From Lepiota brunneoincarnata (Eukaryota > Basidiomycota > Agaricomycetes > Agaricales > Agaricaceae), in the NCBI GenBank assembly GCA_023014365.1, contig JAEBUN010000046.1, positions 124,001 to 188,000 on the forward strand: 64,000 nt of DNA, given 5' to 3'. Each line of letters begins with the position of its first letter. The first letter of the stretch is position 1. The notes under the pieces were generated by a model. That model did not search any database, was not told where the DNA came from, and saw only the letters and a program-made list of their open reading frames with translations. A program made the translations under genes and the position numbers. This document shows positions 1 to 11,587 of this stretch, in pieces.

Positions 1-324
1 GCTGTGCGATGTTCCATTGCTTTCCTCTGACTCATAATCTCCTTCTCCCAATTCTATCTCCATGGAATCTCCTCCATTCTTGCTCTCCACTCTCTCGGTA
101 CTTCCATCTGCATTGGAGGTTGGATCGGTTGATCCATGGCTGTCCTCTTTGTCCTCAGGGTATTCCAGAATATCCTCCAGAGTTATCTCCATTCCTGCTT
201 CTCTCGCCAGGTCCTGCATGGCATTATAATATTCCCCTTCTTCATCTTCATACTCCTGCACTTGTAACTGGTCTGTGGTTTCTTGTACCCATCTTGTAAA
301 GTCAAATAGTTGTTCCTGTTCCTC
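1..324 (-). CDS. Acidic reading frame inside an LTR (left copy, partial)
   Basis: An open frame runs from just after a TGA at 325-327 to the window edge, about 108 codons. It is rich in Glu, Asp and Ser, with blocks such as QVQEYEDEEGEYY, MQDLAREAGMEITLEDIL and ESEESNGTSHS. The right-hand LTR copy (56021-56371) encodes the same protein with about a dozen substitutions and no frameshift. No ATG lies in the first third, so it may start at the internal Met of MQDLAREAG or be reached by splicing. No known domain is recognised. Whether it is expressed is unknown; the support is that the frame stays open in both copies. Confidence 0.4.
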
Positions 325-346
325 TCAATCTGGACTATTCATAACA
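1..346 (-). mobile_element. Partial LTR of a Ty3-type element, cut by the left window edge
   Basis: Reading the minus strand from 346 downwards, the sequence starts TGTTATGAATAGTCC and matches the plus-strand LTR at 55990-56673 over its whole visible length. The matching LTR ends CATAACA, the inverse of TGTTATG, so position 346 is taken as the outer end. Only about half of the expected 684 bases is inside the window. No polypurine tract precedes position 346, so this is more likely a 5' or solo LTR than a 3' LTR, but the other end is not visible. It carries the same acidic reading frame as the right-hand copy. Confidence 0.75.
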
Positions 347-565
347 GAGCAGACTTCCAACACCCAGATAACTCATGTGCCTGAGAAGCAGCTGGAGGAA
401 GAATTAGAACTGGATTTACTTGGTCGAGGAGCCATCTGCTAGTTCATAAATTGTTGGATAGGAGATGTAAAGGATATTTATCCATAAATATTTGAGGGTT
501 TTGTTTGTTGTAGATGAGGGGTGGGAGTCACATGTGACTTGGTTGAGTGTATTATAAGTGTTGAA

Positions 566-905
566 TGTTAGGGGAAGTAAGAGCGCCGGAACCAATTTGA
601 TATTCAGGTGGCGATTACAATCGCCACCCACGCTACATATATACATAGCGGTCTGCGCACAGACTGGGTAACCAAACACTACAGTAGCTACCAGAAATAA
701 CACGCACAAACAATATACAAACAACTATAGATGATAAGGTCATCCGCGGATCGGGCTCGGGGATGGGGGTGGCCGAAGGCCGAGACTGGGCTTGGACATC
801 GGGCATCGGCTAGGAAGGCCAAGCCCAGACATCCAACCACAAGTCTCTAGACGTACCTTGCGTAAGGGGGGGCACGACGCAGAACACGACACCCGTCCCC
901 TTACA
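566..905 (+). mobile_element. Solo LTR (340 bp) with 5-bp target duplication
   Basis: The element begins TGTTAGGGGAAG and ends CCCCTTACA, so the tips are inverted repeats in the TG...CA form. It is flanked by TTGAA at 561-565 and again at 906-910, a perfect 5-bp target site duplication. A second copy of the same LTR lies at 57958-58278. No internal retroelement sequence is attached, so it is a solo LTR left by LTR-LTR recombination. This copy keeps many CpG sites that are TpG or CpA in the second copy. Orientation is arbitrary because no coding part is attached. Confidence 0.9.
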
Positions 906-910
906 TTGAA

Positions 911-3396
911 TGCTTGATAAGAGTGTTCATGGATTGGAGAGGGTATCTCTTTGGCAGATTAGGAGAATGATCATAAAAGCTGTGCTTGTGGATAATCGAT
1001 CTCAATTCACTGACAGCCTCCCACCAGAGCAAATGAGAACTGCTGCCCATAAACAGTCTTTGGTGTTACCCAGCAAGGATGCAGGCTGAAAGGCTCTAGG
1101 TCGGGCATGAGTGCCCTCAACCTTGAGATATAAGGGGCGCCATTTTGCAATTGAATATTAATATTCATGCTAACCTGTTGGGTTGCAAGAACAACTAGTG
1201 TCATGGCTACACGGTTGCAGCCTAGGCGCATTCATGAGCTACCAAAGGATTCAAGCAGATAATTGCAGACTTGCAGATACGCTCCTTTCTGCATAGGTAG
1301 ATCAATGGCTTGGTTTGGGTTGCAAGAGTATCTGAGGACTGTTGAAAGATGGTGTCAGTGGGAAGGTACTCGAATAAGAGTAATTTTTTGTGCTGGGGGC
1401 CATGATATGCCCCCCACCAACCCAGTCCTATCAGAATCCGGTTAGCTTGGATGTTCAACCTGCATCGGTTTGGCTTACTGCCCTGGGACAATGTTCTCCT
1501 GGTTATACATTGGTTGGCCTGTAGGTATTTGAGAGGCCGGGTGGGAAGACCTGCCTTCTAGATTCTGGTTGTGTATGACCCGAATAGACTAGCTTCCTTA
1601 TAGGTGATTTTCGATCCGCCATTTCTAAAGATAAAGGCTGATAGAGGGATGGAAAAAGATATGGATTAGATGCCCATCAATTGAGGTCACAAGATGATGG
1701 GAGCTGTGTCGTGAGGGAGGTTCAGAGAATTAGCTCAAACGGACACGGGGCCCCGAGTGTACTAGTCAGGCGAAATGTGGCGATATGCAAGAGACCCACC
1801 GAAAGCCTTCGGAGTTTTCCCTTCATTAGCGAGAATGAGTGAAGGATACACAACAGGACCTGTTTGACTCTCTCCATTTTGGGCGTTGGGCAGAGTAAGA
1901 AAATTTCTAATGATGGAGTTTCTGGTCACAAAGCAGCTTCGTAGTATCGTCTGGGCAGCGTGTGATCTATACCCTGGATGACGTCTTCGGTTCCCTATCA
2001 TTTGGTAGCAATATTGTTTCCCAGCCATGCCAGCAGGATGGTTTGATTCACGAATTAATTAAATGTGAAATCGAGCGATGAGGCGGACATTAGTAACAGG
2101 CAGTCACAGACAGTTTGAGAAAATCTGAAGTCCCGATTGATCCCAGAAGGGGCAATGGCAAGATGCCAAAGGCGAATTTCAAATTTGAGGGGCATCCCAC
2201 AATTGAGCTAGATGGCACCATCTGGGCGAATCTCCCAACCCTTTCCCAAGTACATCATGACTCGACTCTCGAGTGAATAAAGACCAAGCTATGCAAGAAG
2301 ACTTTTTTGGCGATGCCCCGGGTCCGAAGCCTCTCAAACAAAAGTTGAAGTGAGCGGCTATAGCGGATTTGGGGGCAACATGTAAACTGAACGTATGCAT
2401 CAGAGTTTAAAGCAAGGCTAAAGGGTGGGCGTCTTTGGAAATTTGTTGACGTGAGTGTTGATGTCCCTGGGAGAGGGGATTCATAGAACCGAATGAAGGC
2501 TTTGGAGCGCAAAATAAGCAGTATGCTATTCAGTTCCAAATGGTTGGATACAGAGTAAATGAGTCATTGCGCGTCGAAAAGGGGGCAAGAAGCCACGTCA
2601 TGGTTGGGAGGATGGAGGGGGGGAGGATGTTGCCCAGGATCTGGGTGCTCTTCAGAATTATAGCCCAATTGAGACACAGGGTCTCTGACTTAAGGATCAT
2701 CAGAATCTGATAGCGGTCGAGATGAACAATGCCGGACAAACCAATGGGGTAGGATATCGTTTTCACGCTGGAGGGTATTGTCAGTCATAATTCCCTCGGA
2801 CCCACCGATAGATGATGTCTATATAAGTAGTCCATCAGAAGCAGCTGCCTAGTATCATACGAAGTTCGTATCCACCGCTCCCTTCGCTTCTGAAACGATT
2901 TAAAGACCATCTATATTAGAAATGCAAACCCGTCACGAGTTTCACGGAATGCCGGGGGGGATAAGGGTTGACTACTTGGACCCACCTCCCGGTGTTTCGG
3001 CTCCCGATTTTTTTTCTTCTCGATCTCCATGTAAACGGTAGCTAGAATACCAGGACAATTACTCGCTCATTAATATTTTACCTTAAATAACGTAGCTCGA
3101 AGTACCTGCAGCCTCAGTTCTCGCACATACGAGTCTCTGAGGCTGTGAGTAGCCTATGTTACCTTTTCTCATATGATTGTCACTTACAATGCCTGTAGAA
3201 CGGATACTCGTATTCTAGCAATCTACACCCTGTTTGTACGTGATTCGGCATCAAGGCATTTGTGTATATGACTAAATCATGTTCCCTCTCATTTATTGAT
3301 TGGACACCAACAGCAGGGCAATGGATAGTGGTGCGCGCAGAGGAACTCTACTTCCAGCTACCTCTAATAACAACGTGATGGTACGCAGGCAGCAAT
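911..3396. other. No intact gene; possible relic of a G-domain protein on the minus strand
   Basis: Nothing convincing is encoded here. On the minus strand, around 2766-2470, a broken reading frame carries GLSGIVHLDR followed by PTMTW and, in another frame, SKAFIRFYESP. That order is reminiscent of the fungal AIG1-like/G-domain proteins (segment GIIYLHR, then a T-T-x-W stretch, then a RF segment). No phosphate-binding loop can be read upstream, so at best this is a relic. The rest is intergenic sequence without repeats that I can recognise. Confidence 0.2.
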
Positions 3397-3657
3397 ATGC
3401 AGGATGTGACGGAGTGGCAACGTCGAAAGAGGGCGGAGCAGGAGAAACGTAGAGAAAGACAGACGAAGATAAAGCTGTCAGCGGAACAGAACCAACGTGC
3501 ACTACAGTTGGCTAAGTATCACAGAGCGGAACGACGTAAGGCGGCACCGAAGGGCACACAAGCTGGCTCTCCGGCCAAACAGACAAGAGCTCGCTCTCGG
3601 GCCAAACAGGCACAAGCTGGCTCTCAGGCCAAACAGACAACAGGTCGCAAGGATTAG
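3397..3657 (+). CDS. Small, highly basic repeat-containing ORF, hypothetical
   Basis: The ORF encodes 86 residues, rich in Lys, Arg, Gln and Ala. The first 50 residues look like a charged helix (WQRRKRAEQEKRRERQ). The second half is a threefold repeat of about 9 residues around (G/R)S-x-AKQ, produced by a 27-bp tandem repeat at about 3557-3637. An in-frame TGA lies shortly before the ATG. No domain is recognised. The high charge could suit nucleic-acid binding, but that is inference. It may be a chance ORF or one exon of an unseen gene. Confidence 0.3.
   Translation: MQDVTEWQRRKRAEQEKRRERQTKIKLSAEQNQRALQLAKYHRAERRKAAPKGTQAGSPAKQTRARSRAKQAQAGSQAKQTTGRKD
3557..3637 (+). repeat. 27-bp tandem repeat, three imperfect copies
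   Basis: Three copies, each ending in CGGCCAAACAG, CGGGCCAAACAG or CAGGCCAAACAG, follow each other with a period of 27 bp. The period is a multiple of three, so copy number can change without breaking the surrounding reading frame. Confidence 0.8.
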
Positions 3658-5211
3658 GACGTGATATCCTGCCGTATTTAGATGATATTGTTGTGGGCCA
3701 TAACACTGTTCCTGGTCTTTGCTTGTCGCGTCGTCACCGCTAATGAGCATATATACAATTTGTGGGCTATCATTAAGGTACATGAGACCGAGTGCGCGGC
3801 AGCTCAAAGATGTCGGCGTGATGGGCGAAAGTCTAGTAGGGGCTTTCCTGCCTGGCAGCGTGCTTCACAGGCCCGAGAGGGACCGCGGATGGGTGGGTCG
3901 CGGCTCTCTCGGCTGCCAAACGCGGGTCTACGCAGACACACTGTGCAGCTCGGGGTGCGGCGGGTGGGCGAGAAAACGAGGGAGCGGGGAGTGATGGTCA
4001 GTCGCCACTGCGGTGGTGGTGGTGGTGCAGGGACAAACAAGCGCAGTGGCTATGACCTAACTCTGCTTGCTCGGCCCATTCTGGCCGGTTAGCAGACTCT
4101 CAATATTTTCTCTCCTCCCTCTGGTTAGTTGGTTAGTCCCGATGATTCACATGCTGTGGCCCCACCGCGTACTCCCATGCAACGATCCCCTTCTCCTTGT
4201 CCCTCTGCTGCGCTCGCTGCTGCCCTCTACCTTCCTGCACTCTCGCTGGGGGGTCTCGCAAATTCGATGACGACACAAGCCCTTGCTCCTACCCTACCCA
4301 GTCGTTCCGCCATCGCACTCATACGCCAGCCCGGGGTTGTATTCTAATGGGGAACGTCCTGCAGGTGCCGTACAGTTGCAACGCCCCCCCCCCCCTCTCA
4401 ACTCGAAACCTGCGCCCCGGAGCTCTTTCATGCATGCGTGCGCGCTCTCCCTGTTGCTCCTAAAACTGCACTGCACGTTCCGCAGCTGTCGCCACGTCAC
4501 CACCGCCAATGATGATGGATAAAAAATCGTTGCCGCCCCCATTCCTCGCTCTTTTTCTCTTGCTAGGATCCCTAGCCTCCAAGGAAGACTCTGCTGCTGT
4601 ACGTGTACGTCCCGGGACCCCCCCTCGACCAGTGGCTTGCTTCATGGACGACCAATTTTGCTACACAACGACAACAGCAGCTGCTCGCAATTCGGCATGC
4701 ACCGCCTTGTTCCCACCACCCCTGTCCCCCGGAGGTCCCAAAATCCCTTGACTTCCATGCAAACATTGTTGCCTATGCTCTGCATCAGACGAAGCTTCAG
4801 TGTCTCCCCCATCCTGCTGCTACCACACTCGATCTTCCCGACCCCCTAAATGCCTGCTTTTGTCATTTCTTCCAACGTCTAAAGGCTCGTTTTCCCAGCA
4901 CCACGCGAGGGGGCTCGTCGGGCTAGGCCACTGCCTATCTATCCCAGCCTTTCCCGCAAGGCTCGCTTTCCCAGTAATACCATGCAGGGTTTGTCAGGAC
5001 CGTTTCGGCAAGCAGAATTTCCAATGCATGGTTAAACTCATGTGTATGAGGAGCGCCCGGAGGAAGTATTAGAACTGGGTCGAGAATCAGGGTGATACAG
5101 GTGGTTTCGTGTATTTTTTTGATTCTGGATAGCACATCACGGACACCCTTAGGTTAACTACATCCTAGAGGGACCAACCAATCTATTATTATGTTTTGGA
5201 CTAGAAACGAT
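3658..5211. other. Gene-poor, C-rich stretch
   Basis: Several overlapping open frames occur on both strands, none with a recognisable domain or believable exon structure. The strand is rich in C and CT runs, with a run of 12-13 C at about 4382-4395. It reads as intergenic or promoter-like sequence downstream of the kinase gene, which ends at 5212 on the other strand. Confidence 0.4.
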
Positions 5212-7473
5212 TTAATCTCCTATCTGACATTCAGCAGCATCGGAAGTCTTTCGACGCTTTCCTTCTCGATTATCGTCTTCACATCCCGGACGTTTCCGAG
5301 CGGATGCAGGAGTAGGATGTGACTTGGATTTCTTGGCTCCCTTTACACGTTTGCGGTTGTCTGGCCAGTCACTGGCTTCGAGGGCGTTATCAAGGAGTTG
5401 GCGGATATGGTCGTGTGTGCGAATTGCAAGATCTGGCGGCATATGATACAGAATAGTATCCGAGAAGGTCGCAGGGGGTAATTCATCATATTGAGCATCA
5501 ATCCACTGATGATACTGGAGGAGCGCCTTCCGGAGATTTTCAAAAAGAGTTGAGAGGGGCTTGTTATCGATGAAAGCGAACCCTCTCCTGAGAAAGCCGA
5601 CCCCTTTGATTAAGAACCACTTCCGATATCCTCCGAGGTATCCACTATCGACAGGGCGTACTTCAGTGAGGACCTCCTTTATAATGTGGTTTGTTTCTTC
5701 CTCTTGGTTGTGGCGGAGGTCGTATAAGCCAACGTAAAGCAGGACCCAGAAGAATGACTCCATGTCATCCTGGATTGTATGTTGCTTGTAATGCTGCTGG
5801 AGAAGGTGAGTTGACATGAAAAACCACGTCCCCTACAAAACTGATCAAGCCATGGTCCCTGTCACCAAGGGCTACGACTTACCGTGTGGTTTAAATATCT
5901 CTTGACTGGGACCCCTGGAGGGATCTCGGGCCGTCGCTCGCCAGGTTTGCCAACCCTCCAGGAGACTTCCCAATCGACAAGAACCCCACGTCCATCCTGT
6001 CCGATCATGATATTCGTGTCGCTTATATCGCGATGGAGCACTCCACACTTCTTATAAGCCTGATCATGAGCTAAGATAAAGGTTAGCGTGTGGCTAGGGT
6101 GGAAAGTGGAAAGAGCGGGTCAGGCGTGCCTTCGAAAGCATCTCTCAAAAGCTGGATAAGGTGTCTGGGCGTTTTGAAAGCTTCAAGGCGTTCGTTCACC
6201 AGATCTTCCATAAAACGATAGTGTTGACGAGGTATAAAATCGGATAGATGACCTGTTGCCCCGAACTCGTCCCTGAATTCATACGATCTTGTTGCTTCGT
6301 TTTCCCCCGACAGATCCCCCCCAGCCTCGAAATGGGGGATATGGGGCACTCCTGCGGCCTCTAATTCTCTAAGAAGGTCGGGTTCGTTCACCATCCCCAA
6401 TGATTCGTCTCGCCAACCATCCTTCAAGAAGAAGAGTTTGTCCTCGCTCGGGTCATAGACGGGCAAAGTACGTGCGAAACGGCCAATTAATTCTCCAGGG
6501 TTCCTTGTTGGTTCTCTTGCGATAACCGTGCGTGTCACGCCTTGGCCGATATCGTCGGGTATTTGAATGGCCAACCAATGCATCCCTTCCCGGTGTTCAA
6601 GTTTGGTTGGGAGCTTTTCAAACCCTTTCAAGCCACACTGATGCTCGTCTGGGGTAGCTTCGCGAACAGTGATATCGATACCTCGCTGAGCTTCCCCAAG
6701 GCGAGCAAAGCGAGCGAGAAAATTCCACAACACATCCGGCTGGGCGCGATATTCGAAAGCTTCGCTAACGAGAATGGCACAGTGGTCAGCACGGAAAAAA
6801 CGTGCCTTGCTGTCGTTCATAAACACCGAAAAAGCGTGTGTCCTAAACCGACACGTAAACATCTCGGTAAAAACTGCTGCAATCCGTCGCTGGATTTCCA
6901 CTGCTCCACGCGTCACGCGCTGAAATTCGTGGTCGCGATGCGCTTCTTTAGTGAGACCTGGTGCCGGGTCACGGAAGGGATCGAGGTCCCCGGGCTTGAG
7001 CTCAAAGGGAAGTAGCTGGTTATAGAAAGAAGGTACTTCGCCTTGCTCGATGGTAGAGATATCGGGTCCCTGCGTCTCCGATTTGGGGTTGGGGGATCCG
7101 GGATTGGTATCTTGAGATGTATTGACAAGGACAAGGTGTTTATTAGTCGGATGTGCATGAAATGGACCATTTTCAGGATCGTTCAAGAGCTGTACCTTCA
7201 AGGAGTTAGGTACTAGGTGTATCAAGGTATCCAGTGTCGTCGGCTTACGAGTACGTCATACATCTTCGCCCCCGAGTCTACATCAGGGACATCAGAAAAG
7301 TAGTCCTCTGGTGGCCCCGAAGGCAGACTCTCCTCTTGGCCTTGGGGCAAAGGAAGAAATTCGTCCATGAACCTGTTGACTGGAAAGGGGCCAACCCAAT
7401 GGAGATCAGGATCAACCTCCATTTGCGATGAAGATGGCTCTTCCCAGTCGTATATGCGGTCATAGAGAATCAT
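5212..7473 (-). CDS. FunK1-type fungal protein kinase
   Basis: This is a member of the fungal-specific FunK1 protein kinase family. The model has four exons: 7473-7249, 7195-6126, 6093-5883 and 5832-5212, giving 708 residues with consistent phases. Exon 3 holds the catalytic loop HRDISDTNIMI and, further on, the metal-binding segment LVDWEVSW, where DWE takes the place of DFG. Exon 4 opens with GTWFFMSTHLL and then DDMESFFWVLLY, both hallmarks of the FunK1 C-lobe. The C-terminus is Lys/Arg rich (GAKKSKSH, EGKRRKTSD) and could be a nuclear signal. Introns 1 and 3 (53 and 50 bp) are GT-AG. Intron 2 is a proposed 32-bp GC-AG intron and is the weakest part of the model. The substrate is unknown. 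The N-terminal third has no recognisable domain. Confidence 0.85.
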
Positions 7474-8030
7474 GGAGTCCGTCGAATCTCTGAATGAAGT
7501 CGAATAAAGCTATGGGTTGGGGTAAATCCTCTGACGTGGTAGCACTTGCCCGGGAAACCCAAGCATTTTTAAAGAAGTCCTTATCGTTCAATGCTGTTAA
7601 GTTGTACTAGTTGTAGTGTGGCGGATCAACGCCCTCACAGTGGTTCGTCACCCTCGGCATCACGAATTGAACTAACCAAGCGCCAACTCAACACAGCTTT
7701 GATAACAGCAAGTTGTTCACTTTGACACACTACATCATTTTGGACCCATTCCGGCTCGACGGCTTCACTGGCATGAGGCTGGGACATCAGCAGGGTAAGT
7801 GGTCTGTGTGAATCGGACTGGGGCATGAATGAAAAGAATCAGGAAGCCACAGATAGAGCCGAACTATGGCCGCTATGGGGGGGGGGAAATTTGATCTCCA
7901 GGCCAAGTAACACAATGGCATCCAACCTAATATTGCATCCATGTGACAGTTGGTTGCATGATCTGTGCCGTATATCATATCACATTACAGACATTGGATT
8001 TTTGTTTGTGCTTCCTGATTATGGTCAAAG
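7474..8030. other. Intergenic region between kinase and glutaminase-like gene
   Basis: No supported ORF is seen. The region should hold the promoter of the kinase (transcribed to the left) and the 3' flank of the glutaminase-like gene (also minus strand). A run of nine G occurs near 7880. Confidence 0.4.
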
Positions 8031-8133
8031 TGTTAGACAAAGTGACAGAACACGTAATAATAGTTAGTAACAAATTGTGATATATAAGTATATACCTGTT
8101 ATGTACACCCATCCCTTGGGGATGTCAATTAGT
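8031..8133. repeat. Dispersed repeat, copy 1 (LTR-like TGTTA start)
   Basis: The stretch from TGTTAGACAAAGTGACAGA to GGGGATGTCAATTAGT matches 55829-55928 closely (copy 2 begins TGTTAAATGAAGTGACAGA). Both share GTGATATATAAG and ACACCCATCCCTTGGGGATG. Homology stops at about 8133. The sequence onward to 8215 ends TTAACA, so the full element could be a short LTR of about 185 bp, but I see no target duplication. Confidence 0.6.
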
Positions 8134-8222
8134 TATAATTGGTATGTTCTGTTCTCTAGATCCCCCAGTGCAAGAGGGTGACAATAGCAATAGTGATACA
8201 GTAATGAAATTAACAAGGTGTA

Positions 8223-11200
8223 TCAAGTGTATCCAGGGGGTGGGTCCGCATGGTCACGCACAACTTCCAGGTCCCGCCTCAATTGTGCGACTTCAGCTCG
8301 AAGGTCTTCGGTTCCAGAGACAGAAGTGGAATTCCTGCTCCCGGAGCTCGGCATTCCGGACATGTTGGTCATTGGATACTGCTCGAAGCGACCAAGAGCT
8401 TCTCTCTGCTTGTTTAGCATTGGGGATATGTCAGCCCAAGATACTTCTTCTGGTGTAGACGGAAGAAGAACAAAGGGATTTGGCTGAGTGTGAATGCTAC
8501 CCCTGGGTACCTTTGCTTGCATTGCCCTTCTGCGCCGATTCCAGAAAAGAAAACCAAAGGCTACAATGAGGATGCCAGCAAGACCACCGATCACACCACC
8601 TACGATGGCGCCAACGTTTTTCTTCGCCTTGCTGGGGTTCGAGAACGAAAAGGTCTCGACTCTGATTTCCACATTTGGTAGACTAAGCATTTTTGTCAGA
8701 GATGCCAAAGTAGTATTGAGGGAACGCACTCACTTCAGGGCTAACAAGCCATACGCAGCACCAAATATAGCGCTTGCATCGACGTCAGCACTTTTACAAC
8801 CCCGGACGCTGGGGGCGGCTTACCTTCCAGCAGTTCCGAATGATGCAGCACCAGTAGAACCGGAATATCTCATGGGCAGAGAAATGCCCCCACCACTTTT
8901 GGATGTGCGCTGGTGGATTGAGGCAATTAGCTGGTTTCGAATATTGGTCTGATTGTCGGGAATAGTGGCTGCAGTCAAAAGTGTCCAGTCTTCAACCGGA
9001 AATGAGTCGACGAGTAGCTTGGGATTCTTATGGTTCCGCTCACAAGGGTATACAGTATCTTCTTTAAAGCTTCCTAAGCCAAGAACTGATTTCACGCCTG
9101 TGTATCGCGCCATTAGCTGGGGGAGGTACACTTCTCCAAAGCTCGAGACTGACCGCTCTGATTCCCGTAAAACTGCGCTTGACGTGTCAAGGTCTGTTGA
9201 GAGTGTTCATAGGGGGCATAGCACAGGCAAGAGAGACTTGAAACATACGGCACCATCAATTATATTGAAATCTAACCAAATGTCCGGGAATATGTTGTAC
9301 ATCATGCCCCACGAGTTCGGCTGGTCGAAGACGGACTTGATGTGCGTGTCCGCCATGGCAAGCTGTGTCCAGTTTTGTGCGAGTGTCATGGCATGACCCT
9401 ACGGTAATAACTGCTTAGAGGACTGTTCACGGTCGACAAAGCTTGATATATGACCGACCATGTAAGAAGTATTCGATGATCCCATAGCCTCATTGATTTT
9501 CGCCATCGAGTAAACACCCAAAATACCCTTGAGAGCGAGATTAGCCAGATTAGCCGCCTTAACACCGGAGAGGTCGTCGATGGTCGCAGTATCGGATGGA
9601 GGATCGAGTGATGTCAAAACCAGATAATCCGCCCATCGCTGTAGGGTGGAGTACTACACACTTGACTTGAGTCGTATGTGTTGAACAAGTCCAGGAAGAC
9701 ACTCACGTAGCGAGATATGAGAGACCCATCACCTGACTTGACTGCATGAGCATAGGCCATGATCAGCATGCTTCCAGAGCCTATCGCCAATTCAGCACCA
9801 CCAAATGCAACATGAGTATAATGAAAACGCACTCTCTACAGCAAGCGTGTGTGTGTCACCAGAATTGCCGGATACGTTGGGATAAGTATTCCCTTGGGAT
9901 AATGTTATTCTTGGAGAGGAAAATAAGCTTCTCAAACATACCCAGATCAGGAGCCGCATATGGAGAAGCGGTTTGTAGCTCGAGAAGTGGCTCAAGTAGG
10001 GCTCGGGCAATCGTCGAGTTGAAGTAAAGGAGTGCAGGGAAAGCGCCGTAGATGGCATCAACAGGGTTTGTGCGTCTGGATTGGGTCACCGCATTGAAGG
10101 CAATGCACATTGTTGAGACTTGTGTACACTCACGTTGACACTCCTATGTCTTTCATGAATATTTTGAGATCAGAGGTATCGATGCTGCCATCCTTCCTTC
10201 TGGCCAACGTTATGTCCATAGATGCAAAGATCTGTCTGGTCACAAGGGACAGAATGTCCACGTATTCGGGTGATATCTGGCTCGCAGCAGAAATTATCTC
10301 GGCGTCGAAGACCATACTCCGATTGCGAAGGTCATCGAAGCCACCGAGAAAGTCAGAGATCTGGACCAGAAATATGTCAAGCTGAGGTGGTTGTAATGAA
10401 ATAGCAACATACCACCGAGTCGATATCCGAGTACCTGGACTGGTAATACCCCACACGGTTTTGAGCGGGGCTCGAATACGAAAGTAGAGGATCGCGAACA
10501 ATACCAATCGCCCAGATGAGTGGGTCTGGCGATGAACCGGGCGATATGTTGCCGAGATCGATAGCATAAGCAAATGCCGGCAATGCGCTGATCGGCTTCA
10601 GTCTCGATAGGGAAACACGAGTCGTAGGATCTTGAAACTCACTCATTCACGGCCCGGAAATTATCATCCTTCGTGTTGTTCAAAAATCCATTCGTTGCGA
10701 ACGCCGTACGATCTACAGCAGCGTGTCCCGTCCGCCAAGTAAGTTGTGAACGCTGTTCGTACATCATCAGAGTCAATGAATTGAGACAAAACACTTGCAG
10801 CTCAACCTTCGGCGTTGCAAAATACACAACAGAATCCTGAGCAAAATCCCTGTCCTCCTGTAGGGATTTAGGGCTTCTGGGCTCGACATGGTGATAAACC
10901 GCTGTTTCTCCTTCAACAGTATCCCACTGGACCAAAACGCCGCTGTCCCTTGATACCCACTCTTTACAGCCACTGGTTAGGTGTGTCCCTCTGTAAACGT
11001 CTGATAACCCACCTGCTGTAATATCAGAGTACATCTGCACGAGATGCGGTAAACTGTCGTTGGAAGAAAACCCATCAATGTACAGGTAGGAAAACGGTAT
11101 CGATTGGCGAATGTAGTCACTAGGCTATCAATCGGTCAGGAGGCGTTGGGAGCTCCAACAGAGGAGAAATTTTCGCACTTCAATCGGTGTGAAGAAAGTA

Positions 11201-11587
11201 ACATTGAACTGGATCGGGCCCGCTTCGATCCTGAAGACAGTTTTCGTCGGCGTGATGGTGCTCATCACCGTCCGTGTTGAATTGAACATCGTTCCCATCC
11301 ATTGATAGACTTGTTGGTCGACCCGAACCAAGCCGGTCCATTCCATCAACTATCAGAAGTCAGTTGATTGCATTGGTGTAAAGTGTCCCAAAGGCACCCA
11401 CTCTGTTGTTGGTGAAGTGTATTGGCACATCACGTGCGGGAGACACCGCGCCATCGCCATTGTGAATCCATGCATTCAGATACGGTGTCTTCACGGCTAC
11501 CGGAACGAGCGGCATTGGCAGTATCGTTTGGGCATGTGCCCATAACCCATAGAACAGGGCGACATGGAGGAGGAAGGAGAAGATCAT
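8223..11587 (-). CDS. Glutaminase A-like secreted enzyme with C-terminal membrane anchor
   Basis: This is a GtaA-type glutaminase (DUF4964/DUF5127/DUF4965/DUF1793 group), predicted to hydrolyse glutamine outside the cell. I can trace 15 exons in phase: 11587-11402, 11349-11179, 11124-11013, 10961-10795, 10752-10643, 10602-10413, 10381-10134, 10075-9942, 9892-9833, 9780-9707, 9638-9438, 9398-9254, 9193-8824, 8772-8734 and 8682-8223, giving 888 residues. The start at 11587 gives a signal peptide (MIFSFLLHVALFYGLWAHA). Family landmarks in order are VAVKTPYLNAW, WTGLVRVD, IEPSDYIRQSIPFSYLY, PAFAYAIDLG, NPVDAIYGAFPALLYFN, SGSMLIMAYAHA, RWADYLV, ANLALKGILGVYSMAKI and SWGMMYNIF. After the enzyme part comes a hydrophobic helix near residues 759-783 (starting VGAIVGG), a basic stop-transfer (NRRRR) and a 100-residue tail with a short coiled coil (LRAEVAQLRRDLEVV). 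So the enzyme is probably anchored with its catalytic part outside. A longer N-terminus from 11671 is possible but would bury the signal peptide. Confidence 0.9.

Noticed and set aside
9..299. 96-codon plus-strand frame at the left edge
   Set aside because: It is the antisense of the acidic LTR frame; its Leu/Pro/Ser-rich translation is what the complement of Glu/Asp/Ser codons gives.
4382..4395. Poly-C run as a functional element
   Set aside because: Homopolymer runs of this length occur by chance and slippage; no structure around it suggests a role.
6542..7015. 157-codon plus-strand frame
   Set aside because: It lies antisense to the second exon of the FunK1 gene, which has clear family motifs.
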